This document shows, one piece after another, positions 1 through 8,543 of a stretch of 64,000 bases of DNA (within the stretch, counting starts at the first letter, position 1; each line of letters begins with the position of its first letter). This DNA comes from Streptomyces sp. NBC_00683 (lineage in GTDB: Bacteria > Actinomycetota > Actinomycetes > Streptomycetales > Streptomycetaceae): NCBI RefSeq assembly GCF_036226745.1, contig NZ_CP109013.1, forward strand, positions 6,448,001 through 6,512,000. Reading direction: 5' to 3'. The position numbers were made by a program, and so were the translations under genes. The notes under the pieces were generated by a model. That model was not told the origin of the DNA, searched no databases, and saw only the letters and a program-made list of their open reading frames with translations.

Positions 1-7
1 CGCGGAC

Positions 8-44
8 GCCCGCCCCGCAGCCTGGAGACACGTGCGGGGCGGGC
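8..44. terminator. GC-rich hairpin at left edge
   Basis: A 12-bp perfect stem (8-19 with 33-44) closes a 13-base loop. It lies upstream of the helicase gene and most likely ends transcription of a gene left of the window. No T-run follows, as is usual for Streptomyces terminators. Confidence 0.5.
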
Positions 45-62
45 GCTGTCGTACCCCCCGCC

Positions 63-68
63 TAGACT
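63..68 (+). promoter_or_regulatory. Putative -10 (TAGACT) of the helicase-SWIM pair
   Basis: TAGACT fits the actinobacterial TAnnnT -10 pattern and sits about 50 bases before the helicase start. No good TTGAC-type -35 is seen 17-18 bases upstream, so this is a weak call. Confidence 0.3.
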
Positions 69-119
69 CGCGAAGACAGGACGTCAGGCACTCGGACCGA
101 GGCGGGAGGGGCGGTGGAC

Positions 120-3011
120 ATGGCACAGCAGACCACGGTCCCGGCCGCCGACCGGCTCGTGCGGTACGCGGCGGTCTTCCTGCCGGCCGCGCTGCCCCGG
201 GACGGCCGGATCGCCTTCTGGGACCCCGAGGGGGGTAGCCCCTGCGCCGTTGCCGACGGGCCGCCGGGCGACAGCGGGGATCCGCCGTACACCGTCACGG
301 AGCTGACGGTCGTCGGGCTGCACGGCGCGGGCGCGTCCCGGCGCACGGTGCCCGCGGTGCTGCTGTCCCTCGCGGATGCCGTGCCGCTCCTCGCCCGCGC
401 CCGGCACCGGGCCTCCACCCACCCCGCCACGCGCGCCTGGGGCGCGGCCGCGCTGCACGCGCTCACCCTGGTGGCGCGCGGCAGGCTCCTGCCCGGTCTG
501 ACAGCCGACGACCACGACGCATGGCGGGCCGGGCCCCGTGACGCGGAGGACATCGCCCATCTCCGGGCGGTCGCCGCCTCGATGCCCCCCGAGGGGCACG
601 CGGTCCCGCTGGACGGCACACCGCTGCGGGTCCCGGACCCCCTGGCGCTGCTCGGAGCCTTCCTCGACGCCGTGGCGGACACCCTGCCCCGGACCCCCGC
701 CGCGGGCCACGCGATGGGCGCGCCGTTCGCCGCGCGCGAGGCCCAGCAGCTGCCCGGCGCCCGCGCCTGGGCCGTCGAGGTGGCCGCCGGACTCGACGCG
801 GGGGTGCGCGTCTCCCTCCGGCTCGACCTGTCCGTCCACGAACTCTTCGACACCACCGGCCCCACCGCCGGGACGGACGCGGACGGATCCCCGGCAGCCG
901 CCCGCCACGCCGCCGCGGCCATCACGCAGGTGCACAGCCTGGCCGACCCGACGTACGTCACCGATGCGGCGACGTTGTGGAGCGGCGGGGCAGGGGAGCC
1001 GTTCGGGCCGCGGGCGAGGATCGACGCGGTGCTCGCCCTGCGCCGGGCCGCCCGGATCTGGCCCCCTCTGGAGCGGCTGCTGGACCAGCCCGTCCCCGAC
1101 GTGCTCGCGCTCACCGAGGACGAGCTGTACGAGCTGATCGGCGAAGCGGGACCACGGCTGGCGGCGGCCGGGGTCGCCGTCCACTGGCCCCGGGAGCTCG
1201 CCCGCTCGCTCACCGCCGCGGCCGTCGTCCGGCCCGCGCCGGGATCGGCCACCGACGGCACCTCGTTCTTCGACGCCGAGCACCTCTTCGCGTTCAACTG
1301 GCAGCTGTCCCTGGGCGACGAGCAGCTCACCGAGGCCGAGATGGACACGCTGGCCGAGGCCCACCGCCCGGTGGTGCGGCTGCGCGACCAGTGGGTGGTC
1401 GTGGACCCCGCGCTCGTACGCAAGGCGCGCAAGCGGGAGCTCGGTCTGCTGGACCCGGTGGACGCGCTGGCCGTCGCCCTGACCGGCAGCGCGGAGGTCG
1501 ACGGCGAACAGGTCGAGGCGGTGCCGGCCGGAGCGCTCGCGGCACTCCGCTCGCGCATCCTCGACGAGGACGCCACCCTCCCACCGCCGCCCGGCCTCGA
1601 CGCCACCCTCCGCGACTACCAGCTGCGCGGCCTGGCCTGGCTGGACCGGATGACCTCGCTCGGCCTGGGCGGCTGCCTCGCCGACGACATGGGCCTGGGC
1701 AAGACCATCACCGTCATCGCCCTCCACCTGCACCGCGCCCACGCCGCCCCCACCCTCGTCGTCTGTCCCGCCTCCCTCCTCGGCAACTGGCACCGCGAGA
1801 TCAACCGCTTCGCGCCCGGCGTCCCCGTGCGCCGCTTCCACGGCACCGACCGCACGCTCACCGACCCGGACGGCGGCTTCGTCCTCACGACCTACGGCAC
1901 GATGCGCTCCAGCGCGGACCGGCTCGCCGAACACACCTGGGGGCTGGTCGTCGCCGACGAGGCGCAGCACGTGAAGAATCCGCACTCCTCCACGGCCAAG
2001 GCGCTGCGCACCATCCCCGCCCCGGCCCGCGTCGCGCTGACCGGCACCCCCGTCGAGAACAACCTCTCCGAGCTCTGGGCGCTGCTCGACTGGACCACCC
2101 CCGGGCTGCTCGGCCCGCTCAAGGCGTTCCGGTCCCGGCACGCCCGGATCGTCGAGAACACCGGCACCGCGGCGGGCCTGGGCAACGAGGAGGCGGTCGA
2201 GCGGCTCTCCCGGCTGGTCCGCCCCTTCCTCCTGCGCCGCAAGAAGTCGGACCCCGGCATCGCGCCCGAGCTGCCGCCCAAGACGGAGACCGACCACCCC
2301 GTCTCCCTCACCCGCGAGCAGGCCACGCTCTACGAGGCGGCCGTGCGGGAGACCATGGCGTTCATCGAGCAGTCCGAGGGCATCGCCCGCCGCGGGCTGA
2401 TCATGAAGCTGCTCGGGTCGCTCAAGCAGATCTGCAACCACCCCGCGCAGTACCTGAAGGAGGAGCCGACCCGGCTCACCGGACGCTCGGGCAAGCTCGC
2501 CCTGCTCGACGAGCTCCTCGACACGATCCTCTCCGAGGGCGCCTCCGTCCTGATCTTCACCCAGTACGTGTCGATGGCCCGCCTCCTCTCCGCCCACCTG
2601 GCCTCCCGCTCCGTCCCCTCCCAGCTCCTGCACGGCGGTACCCCGGTGCCCGAGCGGGAGCGGATGGTGGACCGCTTCCAGTCCGCCGAGGTCCCCGTCT
2701 TCCTGCTGTCCCTCAAGGCGGCCGGCACCGGGCTGAACCTCACCCGCGCCGCACACGTCATCCACTACGACCGCTGGTGGAATCCCGCGGTCGAGGAGCA
2801 GGCCACCGACCGTGCGTACCGCATCGGCCAGACGCAGCCCGTGCAGGTGCACCGGCTCATCGCGGAGGGCACCGTCGAGGACCGGATCAGTGAACTGCTG
2901 GAGTCCAAGCGCGCCCTCGCCGATGCGGTGCTCGGATCAGGCGAGGCCGCTCTGACCGAGCTCAGCGACCGCGACCTGGCCGACCTCGTATCGCTCCGGA
3001 GGACGGCATGA
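120..3011 (+). CDS. SNF2-family DEAD/DEAH-box helicase
   Basis: A 963-residue ATP-dependent DNA translocase of the SNF2/HepA type. The C-terminal half holds the ATPase core: Walker A DMGLGKT with its Lys near residue 528, DEAQ Walker B near 613, LTGTPVENNLSELW (motif III), and the C-terminal helicase lobe with QATDRAYRIGQTQ (motif VI) near 900. The N-terminal ~480 residues are a SNF2-associated region of unknown role. ATG 120 is preferred over GTG 114 because GGGAGGGG lies 8 bases before it. The stop overlaps the SWIM gene start (ATGA), so the two are translationally coupled and probably work together. Function is inferred from the family; the substrate is unknown. Confidence 0.93.
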   Translation: MAQQTTVPAADRLVRYAAVFLPAALPRDGRIAFWDPEGGSPCAVADGPPGDSGDPPYTVTELTVVGLHGAGASRRTVPAVLLSLADAVPLLARARHRASTHPATRAWGAAALHALTLVARGRLLPGLTADDHDAWRAGPRDAEDIAHLRAVAASMPPEGHAVPLDGTPLRVPDPLALLGAFLDAVADTLPRTPAAGHAMGAPFAAREAQQLPGARAWAVEVAAGLDAGVRVSLRLDLSVHELFDTTGPTAGTDADGSPAAARHAAAAITQVHSLADPTYVTDAATLWSGGAGEPFGPRARIDAVLALRRAARIWPPLERLLDQPVPDVLALTEDELYELIGEAGPRLAAAGVAVHWPRELARSLTAAAVVRPAPGSATDGTSFFDAEHLFAFNWQLSLGDEQLTEAEMDTLAEAHRPVVRLRDQWVVVDPALVRKARKRELGLLDPVDALAVALTGSAEVDGEQVEAVPAGALAALRSRILDEDATLPPPPGLDATLRDYQLRGLAWLDRMTSLGLGGCLADDMGLGKTITVIALHLHRAHAAPTLVVCPASLLGNWHREINRFAPGVPVRRFHGTDRTLTDPDGGFVLTTYGTMRSSADRLAEHTWGLVVADEAQHVKNPHSSTAKALRTIPAPARVALTGTPVENNLSELWALLDWTTPGLLGPLKAFRSRHARIVENTGTAAGLGNEEAVERLSRLVRPFLLRRKKSDPGIAPELPPKTETDHPVSLTREQATLYEAAVRETMAFIEQSEGIARRGLIMKLLGSLKQICNHPAQYLKEEPTRLTGRSGKLALLDELLDTILSEGASVLIFTQYVSMARLLSAHLASRSVPSQLLHGGTPVPERERMVDRFQSAEVPVFLLSLKAAGTGLNLTRAAHVIHYDRWWNPAVEEQATDRAYRIGQTQPVQVHRLIAEGTVEDRISELLESKRALADAVLGSGEAALTELSDRDLADLVSLRRTA

Positions 3012-4291
3012 GCCCGGCCGCAGCCTCCCGTCCCACGGCGCGCCCCGGCCCCGACGACCTGCGGCGCACCTTCGAGGCGGTGCCCGCCCGCGCCTCCGAC
3101 ACCGCGGAACCCTTCGCGGACAGCTGGTGGGGCCGGGCCTGGGTGGACGCCCTGGAGTCCCTGTCGATGGACGAGGGGCGGCTCGCCCGCGGCCGTACGT
3201 ACGCCGACGGCGGCCATGTCGCCGCGATCACCGTGACCCCCGGCCGGGTCATCGCCTACGTCCACGGCAGCCGCCCCCGCCCGTACCGCGCGGAGCTGCG
3301 CCTGCGTACGTTCTCGGCCTCCGACTGGGACACCTTCCTGGACGCCGTCGCGGCGCGGCCCGGGCATCTGTCCGCGCTGCTCGACAAGGACATGCCGCAC
3401 TCCCTGGTCGACACGGCGGGGGAGACCGGCATCAGGCTGCTGCCCGCCGCCGGTGACCTCGACCCGGACTGCTCCTGCCCGGACCGTGGCTGGCCGTGCA
3501 AGCACGTGGCGGCGCTCTGCTTCCAGACGGCACGGCTCCTGGACAGCGACCCCTTCGTCCTGCTGCTGATGCGCGGCCGGGGCGAGCGGGAACTCCTCGA
3601 CGAGCTCGGCCGCCGCAACGCCGAGCACTCCGCCCGGGAGCGCCCCGCCACCCCCGCGATGCCCTCGCTCCCGGCGGACGAGGCCCTGGCCGGTCGCTTC
3701 CTGCCGCCGCTCCCGGCACCGCTGCCCGTGCCGCCGTATCCCGGGCAGCCGCCGTCCTACCCGGACCTGCCCGGTGCCCATGACCCGCTGTCCCTGGACC
3801 ACCTCGCCTCGGACGCGGCCGCCCGCGCCCACGCGCTCCTGACCACAGGGGACGATCCGATCGCCGGGCTCAGCACCTGGCAGGACGCGGTGCGCATCGC
3901 CGCGTCCCGGCCCACCGCGGGGCTCACGGCGACCACCCGGGCGCTCTACCGCGAACTCGCCTACGCCACCGGCCGCAGCACCACCGACCTGGCCCGCGCG
4001 GTCGCCGCCTGGCGGCAGGGCGGCGCGGAGGGCCTCGCGGTCCTGGAGAGCCCCTGGGACCCGCCGGCGGGCCCGTTCGACCGGGCCCGCCCCGCCCTCG
4101 CGGCGGCCGACTTCCCGCGCTTCCAGCCCTGGCGCAACCACCTGACCAATGCCGGGGGCACCCTCCAGCTCCGCTTCGGTCACGACGGCCGCTGGTACGG
4201 CTACGAATCGGACCCGGGTGCGGACGACTGGTGGCCCCGCGCCACCCCGGACACCGACCCGGTGGGCGCGCTCACCGCCCTGCGGGGCTGA
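3008..4291 (+). CDS. SWIM zinc-finger protein
   Basis: A 427-residue protein with a SWIM zinc finger around residues 155-170: CSC followed by CKH, the CxCx(n)CxH pattern. SWIM domains bind DNA or proteins and in bacteria are often paired with SNF2 helicases. The start ATG overlaps the helicase stop by four bases. The segment after the finger is rich in Pro and Leu (roughly residues 215-260), and the C-terminal part is predicted soluble. I infer a helicase partner or targeting subunit. It ends 7 bases from the convergent small membrane-protein gene. Confidence 0.88.
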   Translation: MSPAAASRPTARPGPDDLRRTFEAVPARASDTAEPFADSWWGRAWVDALESLSMDEGRLARGRTYADGGHVAAITVTPGRVIAYVHGSRPRPYRAELRLRTFSASDWDTFLDAVAARPGHLSALLDKDMPHSLVDTAGETGIRLLPAAGDLDPDCSCPDRGWPCKHVAALCFQTARLLDSDPFVLLLMRGRGERELLDELGRRNAEHSARERPATPAMPSLPADEALAGRFLPPLPAPLPVPPYPGQPPSYPDLPGAHDPLSLDHLASDAAARAHALLTTGDDPIAGLSTWQDAVRIAASRPTAGLTATTRALYRELAYATGRSTTDLARAVAAWRQGGAEGLAVLESPWDPPAGPFDRARPALAAADFPRFQPWRNHLTNAGGTLQLRFGHDGRWYGYESDPGADDWWPRATPDTDPVGALTALRG

Positions 4292-4298
4292 TGCACCG

Positions 4299-4610
4299 TC
4301 AGCTCTGTGCGTAGTAGGCGAGCAGTCCGATCACCAGGACCGCGCACAGCGGCAGCATCACCCAACGGGCCTTGCGGAACGATTCGTTCTCCTGCTGCGC
4401 CAGTCCGCGGTCGGCACCGTGAGCGGTGGCCAGATGCTCCCCGGCCATGTCGATGATCTTCCTCGTGGTCAGCAGCGACGGCGACCAGTCGCAGTGCGCG
4501 CACACGAGGAAGTCGCGGTACGGGTCGTACCGGAAGTCGCGTTCGATGTTCACCGTGAAGACCTGGCCGCCCGGTCCGGTGGCTGTGAAGTGGCGTATTG
4601 CCGCGCCCAT
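4299..4610 (-). CDS. Small zinc-finger-like, tail-anchored membrane protein
   Basis: 103 residues, start ATG at 4610. The middle carries CAHC followed about 20 residues later by H-x4-H (a CxxC...HxxxH layout), which looks like a single zinc-binding site. The last ~22 residues are a hydrophobic segment (WVMLPLCAVLVIGLLAYY), so the protein is probably held in the membrane by its C-terminus with the finger in the cytosol. I do not recognise a named family. It is convergent with the SWIM gene and not in an obvious operon. Confidence 0.7.
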   Translation of the reverse strand: MGAAIRHFTATGPGGQVFTVNIERDFRYDPYRDFLVCAHCDWSPSLLTTRKIIDMAGEHLATAHGADRGLAQQENESFRKARWVMLPLCAVLVIGLLAYYAQS

Positions 4611-4684
4611 GTGCGTCGCTCCCGTGCTCGTCCGTCGTTCCGGGGCAACGGTAGGCGGCGGCGGTGCGGACGAGGCCCCGGGGC

Positions 4685-5185
4685 TCAGAAATCGGCGAGG
4701 GTGCGTTCGTCGAGCCGGGCCACCGAGTCCTGGGCGTAGGCCTTCTCGTACGCGGCGCGGATCCGCTCGATCCGCGGGTCGCGCAGGCGCGCCTCCGACG
4801 CCGGGTAGAGCAGGATCAGTTCGTACGAACGCTCCCGCTCGATCACCCCGTTGGAGTCGCGCCACTGCCCACGGCCGTCCTGGATCGTGAGGCCGCTCGG
4901 GAAGTCCGGCGTGACATACCGGTCGATGAAGGCAAGGAACTGCGGGTCGGTCACGTCCGGTCCGCCGTCGGGGCGTTCCGTACCGAAGAACAGCCGGGTC
5001 TCCACGTACTCGGCGCCCCTGGCGGCCGTCGCCCGCCCCGCCGCCGGTGCCTCGCCGCCGAGTGCGGCGTACGCGATCGGCGCGCCCGTGGCGAGTACGG
5101 CGCAGGCGGCCACGCCCGCCACGAGTGCGGTGCGCCGCGCGGGTCGCTCGGTTTCCGGCTTCGGACGGTTGCGCAGACGCAGCAA
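4685..5185 (-). CDS. Secreted DUF3574-like protein
   Basis: 166 residues starting at a TTG (5185) with GGGAG six bases upstream. Residues ~17-45 form a signal peptide or membrane anchor (ALVAGVAACAVLATGAPIAYA). The mature part has YVETRLFFGTERPDG and ERSYELILLYP, matching my memory of the DUF3574 family of small exported actinobacterial and proteobacterial proteins. No catalytic role is known to me. It is separated from the neighbouring genes by about 75-115 bases and is probably transcribed alone. Confidence 0.75.
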   Translation of the reverse strand: MLRLRNRPKPETERPARRTALVAGVAACAVLATGAPIAYAALGGEAPAAGRATAARGAEYVETRLFFGTERPDGGPDVTDPQFLAFIDRYVTPDFPSGLTIQDGRGQWRDSNGVIERERSYELILLYPASEARLRDPRIERIRAAYEKAYAQDSVARLDERTLADF

Positions 5186-5301
5186 GGTGATCTCCCACGG
5201 GGCGGTCGGATGCCGGAACGGCGCTCACCGTGGCACGCGGCCGTCGCAACGGCGCGGCAGGACACCGGAATCCGGGCCGGACCACCCGTAAGGGTGAGGT
5301 G

Positions 5302-5940
5302 CTACGGCGCCACCGCACCCGTGGTCGTGACCCCGGGCAACGACACCCCGCGGCCCGCGAAGAAGCGTTCGAAGACCGGCAGCGGCAGCTCGGCCGCGCG
5401 TGTGTCCGCCGTCGTCCCCGACGGGTTGTGGAAGTGCACTCCCGATCCGTCCGCGGTGCGCGAGGTCAGCAGGACCAGATGCCCGCCCCGCCCCGGGGCC
5501 GGCAGTTCCGGGTGCCGGATTCCGTAGTGCACGGACGCCATCACGCTTCGGCCGTCGTCCAGCAGTCCGAGGATCCCGGCGGGGGACAGGTGGCGGTGGA
5601 CGGTCGCGTCGAGGCCGTGCGCCTCGGTCACGTACGCGGCGAACGGAGCGTAGACCAGGCCGCGGATCACTCCCTCGGCGTCCTCCGTGTACGCGCCGTA
5701 CTCGATTGCGCCGTCGCGCAGCGCGAACAGGGTCGGAGCGTCGGGGCCGAGCGCCATGCGCAGGCAGGTCATCCCGCACAGGTGGCCTGCCCAGCGCGCG
5801 TACTCGGCGGGCGAGGCGGCGCCGGAGTCCGCCCAGCCCGGGTCCTCGGCCGGATCGAGCCCGCCCTCCACGATCGCGCCCACCAGGCCGGGCGACGCGA
5901 ACTGTGTGTGGACGGGGGTCCGGCAGCCGGCGCAGATCAC
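5302..5940 (-). CDS. C39-like cysteine peptidase family protein
   Basis: 212 residues from GTG 5940, whose codon overlaps the alaA stop (GTGA), so it is co-transcribed and coupled with alaA. The pattern HLCGMTCLRMAL (first Cys as likely nucleophile), later GGHLVLLTS (His) and HNPSG (Asn/Asp position) fits the C39-like papain fold. There is no signal peptide, so it should be cytosolic. The substrate is unknown, and the link with an alanine-forming aminotransferase is unexplained. An N-terminal CAGC pair is notable but not diagnostic. Confidence 0.72.
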   Translation of the reverse strand: MICAGCRTPVHTQFASPGLVGAIVEGGLDPAEDPGWADSGAASPAEYARWAGHLCGMTCLRMALGPDAPTLFALRDGAIEYGAYTEDAEGVIRGLVYAPFAAYVTEAHGLDATVHRHLSPAGILGLLDDGRSVMASVHYGIRHPELPAPGRGGHLVLLTSRTADGSGVHFHNPSGTTADTRAAELPLPVFERFFAGRGVSLPGVTTTGAVAP

Positions 5941-7148
5941 TGGCGGTATCCGTTCAGGAAGCGGCCGATGCGGCTGATCGCCGCGTCGAGGACGTCGGCG
6001 TGCGGGAGGGTCAGGATCCGGAAGTGGTCGGGGCGCGGCCAGTTGAAGCCCGTGCCCTGAACCACCTGGATCTTCTCCCGCAGTAGCAGGTCCAGGACGA
6101 ACCGCTCGTCGTCGACGATGTTGTGGACCTTCGGGTCGATGCGAGGGAAGGCGTACAGGGCGCCCTTCGGCTTCACGCACGACACCCCCGGGATCTCGTT
6201 CAGCCGCTCCCAGGCCCGGTTGCGCTGCTCGTGGAGCCTGCCCCCGGGGGCGACGAGCGCCCCGATCGACTGCCGGCCGCCGAGCGCCGCCTGGATCGCG
6301 TACTGGGCGGGGGCGTTGGGGCACAGCCGCATGGAGGCGAGCATGGTGAGCCCCTCCAGGTAGTTGCGGGCGTGCTGCTGCGGGCCCGACACCACCATCC
6401 AGCCGGAGCGGAATCCTGCCACGCGGTACGTCTTGGACAGCCCGCTGAAGGTGAGGCAGAGCAGATCAGGAGCCAGGACCGCCACGGAGTGGTGCTCGGC
6501 GTCGTCGTAGAGGATCTGGTCGTAGATCTCGTCGGCGAACACCATCAGCCCGTGCCTGCGCGCCAGATCGAGCATGCCTTCGAGGATCTCGCGGGGATAG
6601 ACGGCACCCGTCGGGTTGTTCGGGTTGATGATGACCATGGCCCTGGTGCGGTCGGTGATCTTCGAGGCCATGTCCGCGATGTCCGGATTCCAGTCCGCGG
6701 CCTCGTCGCAGGTGTAGTGCACGGCCTTGCCGCCCGCGAGTGTGGTGACGGCGGTCCACAGCGGGTAGTCGGGGCTCGGGACGAGGATCTCGTCGCCGTC
6801 CTCCAGAAGTGCCTGTACGGACATGGAGATCAGCTCGGAGACGCCGTTGCCGAGGAAGATGTCGTCGACGTCGACGTCGACGAGGCCCATCGACTGGTAG
6901 CGCTGCGCCACGGCCCGGCGGGCGGAGAGGATGCCGCGCGAATCGGTGTAGCCGTGTGCCTGCGGGAGCATCCGGATCATGTCCTGGACGATCTCCTCGG
7001 GGGCCTCGAACCCGAAGAGCGCCGGATTGCCCGTGTTGAGGCGGAGCACGCTGTGGCCCGCCTCCTCGAGGGCGTTGGCCTCCTCGATGACAGGGCCCCG
7101 GATCTCGTAACAGACCTCGTTGAGCTTGCTGGACTGCCGGAACTCCAT
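5937..7148 (-). CDS. alaA: Pyridoxal phosphate aminotransferase, AlaA type
   Basis: 403 residues, very similar along its whole length to Escherichia coli glutamate-pyruvate aminotransferase AlaA as I remember it. It should make alanine from pyruvate and glutamate. Seen: SGLSK with the PLP-binding Lys at 239, NPNNPTGAVY, and DEIYDQILYDD. Start ATG 7148 has GGGAGG 7 bases upstream. It reads leftward and is divergent from the HxlR regulator, with an operator-like palindrome between them, which suggests control by that regulator. The downstream peptidase overlaps it by four bases. Confidence 0.92.
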   Translation of the reverse strand: MEFRQSSKLNEVCYEIRGPVIEEANALEEAGHSVLRLNTGNPALFGFEAPEEIVQDMIRMLPQAHGYTDSRGILSARRAVAQRYQSMGLVDVDVDDIFLGNGVSELISMSVQALLEDGDEILVPSPDYPLWTAVTTLAGGKAVHYTCDEAADWNPDIADMASKITDRTRAMVIINPNNPTGAVYPREILEGMLDLARRHGLMVFADEIYDQILYDDAEHHSVAVLAPDLLCLTFSGLSKTYRVAGFRSGWMVVSGPQQHARNYLEGLTMLASMRLCPNAPAQYAIQAALGGRQSIGALVAPGGRLHEQRNRAWERLNEIPGVSCVKPKGALYAFPRIDPKVHNIVDDERFVLDLLLREKIQVVQGTGFNWPRPDHFRILTLPHADVLDAAISRIGRFLNGYRQ

Positions 7149-7178
7149 GCTGTGCCCTCCCCGACCCTGAACTGTGTT

Positions 7179-7214
7179 ACTTGGTTTTACCAAGTTGGAG
7201 CTTGGAAAGTCCAA
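7179..7214. promoter_or_regulatory. Operator-like inverted repeats between alaA and hxlR
   Basis: ACTTGG-N5-CCAAGT (7179-7195) is a perfect 6-bp-arm palindrome. Immediately overlapping it is TTGGA-N10-TCCAA (7195-7214), and CTTGG occurs three times in 25 bases. The sites sit 5-40 bases before the regulator start and 30-65 bases before alaA. This is where an HxlR-family dimer would be expected to act on both promoters. Confidence 0.55.
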
Positions 7215-7218
7215 CAAC

Positions 7219-7902
7219 ATGTCTAGACTGCGTCGCATGCCACGTCAGCAGCCGCCAACACGCCCCGTCCGCCGCCGGAGTTACGACCAGTTCTGTGCCG
7301 CCGCCCGGGCCCTCGACTCCGTGGGCGACCGGTGGACGCTGCTGATTGTCCGTGAACTGCTGGCCGGCCCGCGCAGGTACACGGATCTGCACGCCGACCT
7401 GCCCGGAGTCAGCACGGACGTGCTCGCCTCCCGGCTCAAGGACATGGAGCAGAGCGGCCTGGCCGTGCGCCGGCGGCTGCCTCCGCCCGCCGCCGCTTCG
7501 GTCTACGAACTGACCGAACACGGCCGCGGACTGCTCCCGGTCCTCAGCGCGCTCGCCCGGTGGGGCACGCCCGCACTCGCCGAGCGCCGCCCCACCGACG
7601 CCGTCCGTGCCCACTGGTTCGCCCTGCCGCTGCTGCGCGCGCTGGACGGGACCGAGCACGCGGGCGTGGTCGAAGTCCGGCTGGAGGAGGGGGAGTTCCA
7701 CATCCGCACCGGCGGGGACACCCAGGGGGACGATGCGTACGGGTACGGCCCCGCCCCGTACCCCGACGCCCGCATCGTGCTCGACGCCGAGCTCTGCCTG
7801 GCGCTGGGGCGCGGCGAACTGACACTGGCCGAAGCGGTCGCGGAGGGCCGGGCCGAGGTGCACGGGGAAGGCCCGCTCGCCGCCGAACTCCGCGGGGGAT
7901 GA
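7219..7902 (+). CDS. HxlR-family winged-helix regulator
   Basis: 227 residues. The N-terminal ~100 residues are an HxlR winged helix-turn-helix: DSVGDRWTLLIVRELLAGPRRYTDL, then VSTDVLASRLKDMEQSGL. The C-terminal ~110 residues (TDAVRAHWFALPLL onward) form a second, probably ligand-binding domain, as in longer HxlR proteins. ATG 7219 is chosen for GGAAAG nine bases upstream; ATG 7237 is an alternative. It is divergent from alaA. The effector is unknown; oxidants, aldehydes or metabolites are typical for the family. Confidence 0.85.
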   Translation: MSRLRRMPRQQPPTRPVRRRSYDQFCAAARALDSVGDRWTLLIVRELLAGPRRYTDLHADLPGVSTDVLASRLKDMEQSGLAVRRRLPPPAAASVYELTEHGRGLLPVLSALARWGTPALAERRPTDAVRAHWFALPLLRALDGTEHAGVVEVRLEEGEFHIRTGGDTQGDDAYGYGPAPYPDARIVLDAELCLALGRGELTLAEAVAEGRAEVHGEGPLAAELRGG

Positions 7903-7985
7903 CAGCCGCGCCACCGGTGACGGCAGCCCGACTCGCGCGTAGCGTGGGTTCGTTCATCCGGTCCGGCGGGACGAGGGAGATGTCC

Positions 7986-8480
7986 ATGGAGTTCGGCAGC
8001 AGGGTCGGCACGAAGCAGCGGGGCACGCTGCGCAAGGTCATGCTCGTGGGCGCCTGTGTGACCGCGCTCGGTCTCGTCCCGGCAGCCGCGGTCGCGACGC
8101 CCGGCAGCGGTGTGAGCGGCACCGTCGTCGCCAAGGGCACGTCCGAGGGCAAGCTGAAGGTGAAGACCCCCAAGGGCCGCACGGATGTGACCGTCCGGAC
8201 CATCACCGTGGCGCCCGGCGGCTCCACCGGCTGGCACACCCACGCGGGCCAGCTGATCGCCGTCGTCCAGTCCGGGACGCTGACCCGGACCCTCGACGAC
8301 TGCTCGGTCGAGGTGACACCCGCGGGAACGGCGTTCATCGAGCCGTCCGGAACCAAGCACCGGCACATCGGGCGCAACCTAGGGACGGTACCCGTGGTGC
8401 TGTGGGTGACCTATCTGCTTCCCGAGGGCAGTCAACTCTCCGACGACGCCGACGCGGTGGACTGCCCGGCGGCGAAGTAG
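7986..8480 (+). CDS. Exported cupin-domain protein
   Basis: 164 residues, start ATG 7986 with GAGGGAG six bases upstream. Residues ~15-40 are a signal peptide (VMLVGACVTALGLVPAAAVATP). The rest is one cupin barrel: GWHTHAGQLIAVVQSGTL supplies the HxH metal ligands and Gln, and KHRHIG carries the later His. The role is unknown. It could be a metal-dependent enzyme or a small-molecule binder outside the membrane. It is not clearly in an operon with either neighbour. Confidence 0.8.
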   Translation: MEFGSRVGTKQRGTLRKVMLVGACVTALGLVPAAAVATPGSGVSGTVVAKGTSEGKLKVKTPKGRTDVTVRTITVAPGGSTGWHTHAGQLIAVVQSGTLTRTLDDCSVEVTPAGTAFIEPSGTKHRHIGRNLGTVPVVLWVTYLLPEGSQLSDDADAVDCPAAK

Positions 8481-8543
8481 GTCCGGCACCGGGGCGGGCG
8501 CGCTCCCGTACGGCAGGGGGCGCGGCCGGGTGATGATGGATGC

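Noticed and set aside
46..68. CTGTCGTAC-N8-TAGACT as another RecA-NDp-type promoter
   Set aside because: Spacing fits, but the -35 misses the GTG part and the gene starts 50 bases later with a normal ribosome site, unlike uvrB and ogt.
84..2852. 922-codon minus-strand frame opposite the helicase
   Set aside because: Repetitive Gly/Val/Glu composition and no motif, while the plus strand encodes a full SNF2 core.
7174..7218. Upstream GTG start for the HxlR regulator that would include a TTA (bldA-dependent) codon
   Set aside because: The extra 15 codons are the operator palindrome region and have no ribosome site; ATG 7219 has one. So bldA control is not supported.
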